The notes under the pieces: generated by a model | Told to the model about the DNA's origin: nothing | Database searches by the model: none | What the model saw: only the letters and a program-made list of their open reading frames with translations | NCBI GenBank assembly: GCA_029256565.1 | Contig: JAQSXQ010000202.1 | Location: 1-5,172, forward strand | DNA: 5,172 nucleotides | From: Mycobacterium sp. | Lineage (GTDB): Bacteria > Actinomycetota > Actinomycetes > Mycobacteriales > Mycobacteriaceae | Direction: 5' to 3' | Shown: positions 1 through 3,759 of the stretch, one piece after another | Position numbering within the stretch: position 1 is the stretch's first letter | How the letters are laid out: each line of letters opens with the position of its first letter | Position numbers and translations under genes: made by a program

Positions 1-656
1 AACTGGACGACGGATGCCTCGGACCGGTCGAAGACCTCGGCGAGGACCGCCTCGAAGGCTGGGTCGGGCGGGTCGTCGGACCACAGCGCGAAGACGCCGT
101 CGGCATGCAGGTGCCGGGCAAGCTTCTTCAGCCCCGCAGGCGTGTAGAACGCGGAGTGGCTCGGGTGCAGGACGTGTCGCGGCGTGTGGTCGATGTCGAG
201 GAGCACGGCGTGGAACCGGCGGCCAGGTGTCTGCGGGTCGAAACCGACGTCGCTGGCGGCCATCTCGAAGAAGTCACCTCGGTGTAGGCGGACCCGCGTG
301 TCCGACGCCAGTTCGGCGGTATCGGGGAGCAACGCACGTTGATGCCAGCCGATGACCTCCTCGAGGGCTTCCACCACCACGAGCGAGCGCAGGCGCGGAT
401 CGCCGAGTGCCGCCTGCGCGGTGTAGCCGAGGCCCAGTCCCCCGACGACGACGTCGATGTCGGCGCCGACCGCCTGTGCGAGCCCTTGGCGCGCCAGTTC
501 CACCTCGGCCACGGTGAACAAGCTCGACATCAGGAATTCGTCACCGAGCTTGACCTCGTAGACGTCCACGTTCAGGGACGGCTCGGTCCGCCTGCGCAGG
601 CTGATGACGCCCATGCGCGTCTCGGTCCAGTCGAGCACCTCGAACCGAGCACTCAC
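1..656 (-). CDS. Spermidine-synthase-like Rossmann-fold protein, C-terminus beyond window
   Basis: The 218 visible residues form a class I SAM-methyltransferase/polyamine aminopropyltransferase fold. The N-terminal part (about 1-60) resembles the small beta domain of spermidine synthases, with DVYEVKLGDEFLMSS followed by the start of a helix. A nucleotide-binding motif follows (VVVGGLGLGYTA, 69-80), then an acidic strand end (VVVEA, 93-97), a D-containing strand (FHAVLLDIDHTP, 148-159) and YTPAGLKKLARHL (171-183), which matches the 'LkpgG' helix of the family. The canonical GGGDG and DSSDP segments are altered (GGLGLG, DIDHTP), so true aminopropyltransferase activity is doubtful and the substrate is unknown. 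The GTG start is chosen because it overlaps the stop of the upstream small gene by four bases; a later ATG at 612-614 is an alternative. The gene is truncated by the window edge, and family members run only a little longer. Fold assignment is fairly sure, function is not. Confidence 0.8.
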   Translation of the reverse strand, partial: MSARFEVLDWTETRMGVISLRRRTEPSLNVDVYEVKLGDEFLMSSLFTVAEVELARQGLAQAVGADIDVVVGGLGLGYTAQAALGDPRLRSLVVVEALEEVIGWHQRALLPDTAELASDTRVRLHRGDFFEMAASDVGFDPQTPGRRFHAVLLDIDHTPRHVLHPSHSAFYTPAGLKKLARHLHADGVFALWSDDPPDPAFEAVLAEVFDRSEASVVQ

Positions 657-859
657 GACGCGGAATCGCCTGCGGACTTGATTCCCCGGTACCTCTGCAT
701 CGCCGGGCCCGTGTCGATCCGGACCCGCAGCATCCGCTGATACCCGCGCATCCACAGCTTCGCCAGGACCAACGACTCGCCGGCATAGGGATTGCGATCG
801 CCAGGCTCGGCGACCGACCCCGAGTACAACGCATAGGTGTACTCCGCGCGCTTCGACAT
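653..859 (-). CDS. Small conserved-type protein, RMF/CrpP-like (68 aa)
   Basis: This encodes a basic 68-residue protein beginning MSKRAEYTYALYSGSV. Its core is NPY (23-25), then W36, then G39-Y40 in WMRGYQRML, followed by a likely helix to about residue 47. The pattern [NC]PY...WxxG[WY] resembles ribosome modulation factor (E. coli RMF has CPY...WLGGW, with 8 rather than 10 residues between Y and W) and the CrpP-like small proteins. RMF dimerises 70S ribosomes in stationary phase, but that role here is only a hypothesis. The ATG at 857-859 is preferred because the family-like sequence begins there. ATG codons at 872-874 and 923-925 would add 5 or 22 residues; no clear Shine-Dalgarno motif supports any of the three. 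Its TGA stop overlaps the GTG of the next gene, implying co-translation. The frame is credible from its composition and this coupling. No membrane segment or signal peptide is seen. Confidence 0.72.
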   Translation of the reverse strand: MSKRAEYTYALYSGSVAEPGDRNPYAGESLVLAKLWMRGYQRMLRVRIDTGPAMQRYRGIKSAGDSAS

Positions 860-888
860 CGATCGATCATGCATGCCGGCGGGCCCGC
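858..888. repeat. Cluster of abutting perfect palindromes
   Basis: Four self-complementary stretches lie end to end or overlapping: ATCGATCGAT (858-867), CATGCATG (868-875), GCCGGC (875-880) and GCGGGCCCGC (879-888). They cover the start codon and immediate upstream region of the small RMF-like gene. They may form a regulator site or an mRNA structure over its ribosome binding region. The palindromes are read directly; a role is inference. Confidence 0.5.
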
Positions 889-954
889 ACACTCGAAGCC
901 CACGCCGACGACCGGGCGGCAGCATCCGAAATCACCGGCATGACCGTTTGGGGG
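860..954. other. Intergenic gap between monooxygenase stop and small gene
   Basis: The 95 bases lie between two minus-strand genes. No U-tract terminator follows the monooxygenase stop; only a weak bulged CAT-CCG/CGG-ATG stem is seen at roughly 922-941. No convincing -10/-35 pair for the small gene was found. The main structure is the palindrome cluster near the small gene's start. It cannot be decided from sequence whether the small gene is read through from the monooxygenase or has its own promoter. Confidence 0.4.
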
Positions 955-2166
955 CTAGGTTGCCGCGTACAACTCCTCGGGCCGGAAGTCGACCTTCATT
1001 GCCCGCGGGTCGGCTGACGCGCGCAGGATGGGAAACACGTGCATCCGCATGTCGCGCTCGTAGTCACCGATGGCCTCGATCAGATCGACCCCCTGCGTCG
1101 CGCGTTCCATCGCCCTGACCAGCGAGGCGGCGTCCCGCAGCGCGCTGTTCGCGCCAGCCCCGAATGTGGGTGGCATGGCATGAATGGCGTCGCCCAGCAG
1201 TGTGATCCGACTCGGCGCCCATGGCTCGGCCGGCTCCAGTCGGCGCACCGACAGCGGAAACAGAGTGGCGAGGTCGATGCGATCGACGAGTTCGACCAGA
1301 CCGGGGTGCCAGCCGCGCACGGCGGCGCGCATGATCGCGTGCAGTCGATCGGGGGTCGCCGCCCACAGGTTGGGGATGTCCGCTAGGAGCGGACTGTTCT
1401 GACGCACTCCGAAGTTGACCATCATGTAGGGGTCGACGGAGTCGACGGTGGCATCTGGGGCGAGTTCGGCGGCGGCCTCATCGATGGGCCGCCGGGGTTG
1501 GTAGGCGCCGAAGACGAACCGGGAACCGTCCGCACTCGACGCCGACGCGAACCCGTCGAACAAGGCCTCGGGCAGCATGGCGACCAAGGCGTCGGTCAAC
1601 GGCGCGCGGGCCGAAAGGGTGCGTGCCCCAGTGTCGATGGTCGGGACCTCGGGCAGGAGTTGGCGGCGGATCACCGAGTTGATGCCGTCCGCGGCGACCA
1701 GGACGTCGCCGGTCGTGGAGCCGCCGTCGGCGAAGCGCAGGCGCACCTCGTCGTCGGCCAGGTCGTAGCCGGTGACGGTGTGCCCGTAGTGGATGATCCC
1801 GTCGAGCCCGGCCGCGAGAATCTGGCGGAGGGTCCGCCTGTTCACCGCGGTATGGGGACGCACCGGGTCGTTCGGGGGGCCGATGTGGGGTCGGGCGCCC
1901 AGTTCGCGCCCCTGGTCGTCGAGCATGACGAACATCTCGCGACGGACGTTGACCCGCGATGTCTGCATGTAGAACTCATAGAGGTTCTCGGGCAGACACT
2001 GCCGAAGTGCGGCTCCTCCGGCGGCGTTCATGTGGAGCCGGTACCCGGTTTGCACGATGCCCGGAGCGGATTCGTAGACACTGCAGTCGATCCCAGCTCT
2101 ACGTAGCCCCTGCGCCAAACAGAGCCCGCCGATTCCGCCTCCGGCGATCAGGACGCGCAACGACAT
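955..2166 (-). CDS. FAD-dependent monooxygenase (group A, aromatic hydroxylase-like)
   Basis: A complete 403-residue flavoprotein monooxygenase of the PHBH-like group A (FAD_binding_3 type), expected to be cytosolic and to use NAD(P)H and O2 to hydroxylate an organic, probably aromatic, substrate. The N-terminal dinucleotide fold is clear: GGGIGG at 9-14 and E32 at the end of the second strand. The DG motif is at D160-G161 (VLVAADGINSVIRR), and the GD motif at G325-D326 is followed by AIHAMPPTFGAGANSALRDA, which closes over FAD. It ends soon after the FAD domain, so it lacks the thioredoxin-like C-terminal domain of phenol hydroxylases and some antibiotic hydroxylases; about 400 residues is usual for salicylate-hydroxylase-like enzymes. 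The ATG at 2164-2166 has a good Shine-Dalgarno (GGGAG about 5 bases upstream). It is divergent from a LysR regulator, its likely controller. The substrate cannot be told from sequence. Confidence 0.93.
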   Translation of the reverse strand: MSLRVLIAGGGIGGLCLAQGLRRAGIDCSVYESAPGIVQTGYRLHMNAAGGAALRQCLPENLYEFYMQTSRVNVRREMFVMLDDQGRELGARPHIGPPNDPVRPHTAVNRRTLRQILAAGLDGIIHYGHTVTGYDLADDEVRLRFADGGSTTGDVLVAADGINSVIRRQLLPEVPTIDTGARTLSARAPLTDALVAMLPEALFDGFASASSADGSRFVFGAYQPRRPIDEAAAELAPDATVDSVDPYMMVNFGVRQNSPLLADIPNLWAATPDRLHAIMRAAVRGWHPGLVELVDRIDLATLFPLSVRRLEPAEPWAPSRITLLGDAIHAMPPTFGAGANSALRDAASLVRAMERATQGVDLIEAIGDYERDMRMHVFPILRASADPRAMKVDFRPEELYAAT

Positions 2167-2221
2167 GGCCTCTCCCTTTCCTCGGTTCCGTGTTCTTCCT
2201 CTAGTTTGTGACGCGCTGGGT

Positions 2222-2247
2222 CATTGGGGAAGACGAAACTGCCAATG
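2222..2247. repeat. Inverted repeat CATTGG-N14-CCAATG, candidate LysR operator
   Basis: CATTGG at 2222-2227 and its exact reverse complement CCAATG at 2242-2247 are separated by 14 bases, so the arm centres are 20 bp apart, about two helical turns on one face of the DNA. The repeat lies in the middle of the divergent control region, as expected for a dimeric regulator site. Confidence 0.45.
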
Positions 2248-2253
2248 GTAGGT

Positions 2254-2268
2254 ATAGATGAGGCTGAT
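2254..2268. promoter_or_regulatory. ATA-N9-GAT element, nod-box-like half site
   Basis: ATA (2254-2256), nine bases, then GAT (2266-2268). NodD-type LysR proteins recognise ATC-N9-GAT units, so this is one mismatch away. It also contains a T-N11-A LysR core (T2255, A2267). It lies 21 bases upstream of the preferred LysR start. A single copy of so short a motif can occur by chance. Confidence 0.3.
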
Positions 2269-2289
2269 AACCGACGAAGGGCGGGACGG

Positions 2290-3192
2290 ATGGCTGTCGA
2301 CCTCAACCTCATGGTGTCGTTGGATGCGCTTCTTCAGGAGCGGAGCGTCACCCGCGCGGCGCAGCGTCTCGGCCTGAGCCAGCCGACGCTCAGCGCCGCG
2401 CTCGGGAAGCTGCGGCGGCACTTCGACGACGAACTGCTCACCCGGGTGGGCAACGCCTATGAGCTGACGCCGTTGGGAGAACGGCTGGTCGAACAGACTG
2501 CCGATGCCCTGAACTGGACCGACCGGGTGTTCCAGACCCGCCCGACCTTCGATCCGGAGCACTCGCAACACGAGTTCACGATCGTCGTCACCGACTGCCA
2601 TCTGCCGGTTCTCGGCAGGGCGCTGGCCGACCTCGTCGCCGAAGAAGCGCCCAAGGTGCGGCTCAAGTTCCAGCACAGCACCACGCAGCTCGTCCACGGC
2701 TCGACCGAACAACTCCGGACCGTCGACGCGATCGCACTACCGCAGGGGGTGCTGGCCAACATGCCCAGTCTGCAGCTGTATCGGGACCGCTGGGTGTGCA
2801 TCGTCTCTGCCGACACGGCCGACGGCGCCGGCCTCACCCGGGAGGATCTGGCGGCCAGGCCGTGGGTGATGGCCTACCAGCATCCGTTCGCCTCGATGTC
2901 GCCCATGCCGCGGCTGCTCGCCGAGGGCGTGAGCGTCAGGACCACCATTTCGACCGAGGACTTCCTCGCCGTGCCCTATCTGGTGGCCGGCACCGACCGC
3001 ATCGGCCTTGTCCCCGAACAGGTCGCGCGTCTGCACCCTCGCTCAGCGGTGACCGTCGCGAAGCTACCGTTCGAGCTTGGCCACCTCGTGGAGTCACTGT
3101 GGTGGCACCCCGTCCACGAGCGCGATTCGGCACACATCTGGCTGCGGCAGATGGCCTCTCGCGCGGGCCAGCTGATCACCTCAACCGCGTAA
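2290..3192 (+). CDS. LysR-family transcriptional regulator (NodD/NahR-like)
   Basis: A 300-residue DNA-binding regulator of standard LysR length. The winged helix-turn-helix lies at about 4-64: DLNLMVSLDALLQERSVTRA, then LGLSQPTLSAALGKLR as the recognition region, ending in LTPLGERL. The opening D-L-N-L and the S-V-T-R-A-A pattern are typical of the NodD/NahR/LinR branch, whose members sense aromatic or phenolic inducers. The C-terminal part (about 90-290) is the periplasmic-binding-protein-like effector domain. The ATG at 2290 is chosen because it gives the usual N-terminus and has a purine-rich GAAGGGCGGG just upstream. In-frame starts at 2224 (TTG) and 2245 (ATG) would add 22 or 15 atypical residues and overlap the likely operator. 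It is divergent from the monooxygenase, its probable target, and its last 12 bases overlap the end of the convergent HxlR gene. Confidence 0.92.
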   Translation: MAVDLNLMVSLDALLQERSVTRAAQRLGLSQPTLSAALGKLRRHFDDELLTRVGNAYELTPLGERLVEQTADALNWTDRVFQTRPTFDPEHSQHEFTIVVTDCHLPVLGRALADLVAEEAPKVRLKFQHSTTQLVHGSTEQLRTVDAIALPQGVLANMPSLQLYRDRWVCIVSADTADGAGLTREDLAARPWVMAYQHPFASMSPMPRLLAEGVSVRTTISTEDFLAVPYLVAGTDRIGLVPEQVARLHPRSAVTVAKLPFELGHLVESLWWHPVHERDSAHIWLRQMASRAGQLITSTA

Positions 3193-3663
3193 CGCGGCCT
3201 CGATCTCTGCCGCGGACGCGGGATGACCGGCAGTACAACGAACTTCGACCTCGACGGGTGCTCCGCACCCGGCGTGTGTCAACTCCACTCGTCCCCCGTC
3301 GGGACGGACCCACCGGTCCCCCCATCGCATCAGCGCCAGCAGCGCAGGCTGCAGATCCTGGCCCTTCTCGGTGAGGTGGTAGGCCTCTCGCCGGCGCTGG
3401 CCGGGATCGTGGTACGGCCGCTTCTCCAACAACCCCTCGTCGACCAGTTCCTTCAAACGCATGGCGGTGATCTTCTCGCTCAACTGAGCCCGACGTGAGA
3501 ACTCCTCGAACCGCTGTGCCCCGTAGAACGCCTCCCGCAACAGCAGCAGGCTGGCTCGGCGCCCGACGACGTCCAGCGCCGCCGCGACGGAGCAGCCGTC
3601 CGCCGACCAGCTATCGCGGTCGCTGAGTCGGCCCGTGAGAGTCATGGAGGTCATGACCGCCAT
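3181..3663 (-). CDS. HxlR-family winged-helix transcriptional regulator
   Basis: A 160-residue HxlR (DUF24, MarR-related) regulator. The core motif begins with the conserved N-terminal cysteine, C24, in DGCSVAAALDVVGRRASLLL. It continues through RFEEFSRRAQLSEKITAMRL (51-70), KELVDEGLLEKRPY (71-84) and the wing ending REAYHLTEKGQDLQPAL (92-108), then RWGDRWV. Small HxlR proteins are about 110 residues; here a C-terminal extension of about 40 carries H130, C133, C143 and H147. Family members usually repress an adjacent gene and respond to electrophiles, redox state or drugs, in some cases through the N-terminal Cys. The divergent DHA2 exporter is the likely target. Starts at 3663, 3654 and 3645 (Met 1, 4, 7) cannot be separated; none has a strong Shine-Dalgarno. 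The gene ends inside the last codons of the convergent LysR gene. Confidence 0.92.
   Translation of the reverse strand: MAVMTSMTLTGRLSDRDSWSADGCSVAAALDVVGRRASLLLLREAFYGAQRFEEFSRRAQLSEKITAMRLKELVDEGLLEKRPYHDPGQRRREAYHLTEKGQDLQPALLALMRWGDRWVRPDGGRVELTHAGCGAPVEVEVRCTAGHPASAAEIEAALRG
3185..3197. repeat. Hairpin CCGCG-TAA-CGCGG over convergent gene ends
   Basis: A perfect 5-bp stem (3185-3189 with 3193-3197) has as its loop the TAA stop codon of the LysR gene, and it covers the last codons of the HxlR gene on the other strand. It might slow transcription from both sides, but no T-tract follows on either strand, so it is not called a terminator. Confidence 0.35.
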
Positions 3664-3759
3664 CGTGCCAGCTGACTTGCCTTCAGTAAAGCCAGGCGCC
3701 TAGGGTCTGACTAGACAACAACACAGCCAGATGACGTGGCATCGAGTTCAGGAGATCGC
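3664..3759. promoter_or_regulatory. Divergent control region, HxlR regulator / DHA2 exporter
   Basis: This 96-base region lies between two divergent starts. Plus-strand promoter candidate for the exporter: TTGCCT (3677-3682), 18-base spacer, TAGGGT (3701-3706), a TANNNT -10 of the actinobacterial type, giving a leader of about 47 bases. Minus-strand candidate for the HxlR gene: TAGTCA (3708-3713), 17-base spacer, TTTACT (3685-3690), each 4 of 6 to consensus. The two promoters are interleaved, so one bound repressor could block both. AGGAG at 3750-3754 is the exporter's Shine-Dalgarno. Promoter calls are by eye and modest. Confidence 0.5.
3675..3687. promoter_or_regulatory. Candidate HxlR operator ACT-N7-AGT
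   Basis: ACT (3675-3677) and AGT (3685-3687) form a short inverted repeat, and the flanks TG and AA add one further matched pair (T3673 with A3689). It overlaps the exporter -35 and the HxlR -10 candidates. HxlR-family repressors typically bind short symmetric sites of this kind. Other symmetric elements nearby are AGGCGCCT (3694-3701), CTAG-N7-CTAG (3700-3714) and GTCT-N4-AGAC (3705-3716), any of which could be the true site. Confidence 0.35.

Larger units (their letters stand above)
2167..2289. promoter_or_regulatory. Divergent control region, monooxygenase / LysR regulator
   Basis: This 123-base region separates two divergent starts and is visibly more AT-rich than the coding DNA. It contains the monooxygenase Shine-Dalgarno (2172-2180, read on the minus strand), an inverted repeat at 2222-2247 and an ATA-N9-GAT element at 2254-2268. 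A TANNNT hexamer (TACCAT, minus strand, 2245-2250) could be a -10 for the monooxygenase, but no good -35 accompanies it. LysR family proteins normally bind such divergent regions, repressing themselves and activating the facing gene with an inducer; that expectation is from the family, not shown here. Confidence 0.6.

Noticed and set aside
14..355. Open plus-strand frames of up to 113 codons opposite the spermidine-synthase-like gene, and 339-740
   Set aside because: Composition is Arg/Gly-rich low-complexity typical of antisense reading in GC-rich DNA; the minus-strand frame has recognisable fold motifs throughout.
541..903. 120-codon minus-strand frame overlapping both left-hand genes
   Set aside because: It is a frame-shifted reading of the small RMF-like gene and the start of the next gene; Arg/Ser/Cys-rich with no family motifs.
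1498..2106. 202-codon plus-strand frame inside the monooxygenase
   Set aside because: Antisense shadow in the complementary codon frame; the minus strand encodes a full flavoprotein with all FAD motifs.
3207..3233. CTGCCG...CGGCAG inverted repeat as a terminator for the LysR transcript
   Set aside because: Six-base arms with a 15-base loop and no T-tract, inside the HxlR coding region; likely chance in GC-rich DNA.
2796..3374. 192-codon plus-strand frame spanning the LysR/HxlR junction
   Set aside because: Arg/Pro-rich shadow that crosses two well-supported genes and has no domain-like sequence.
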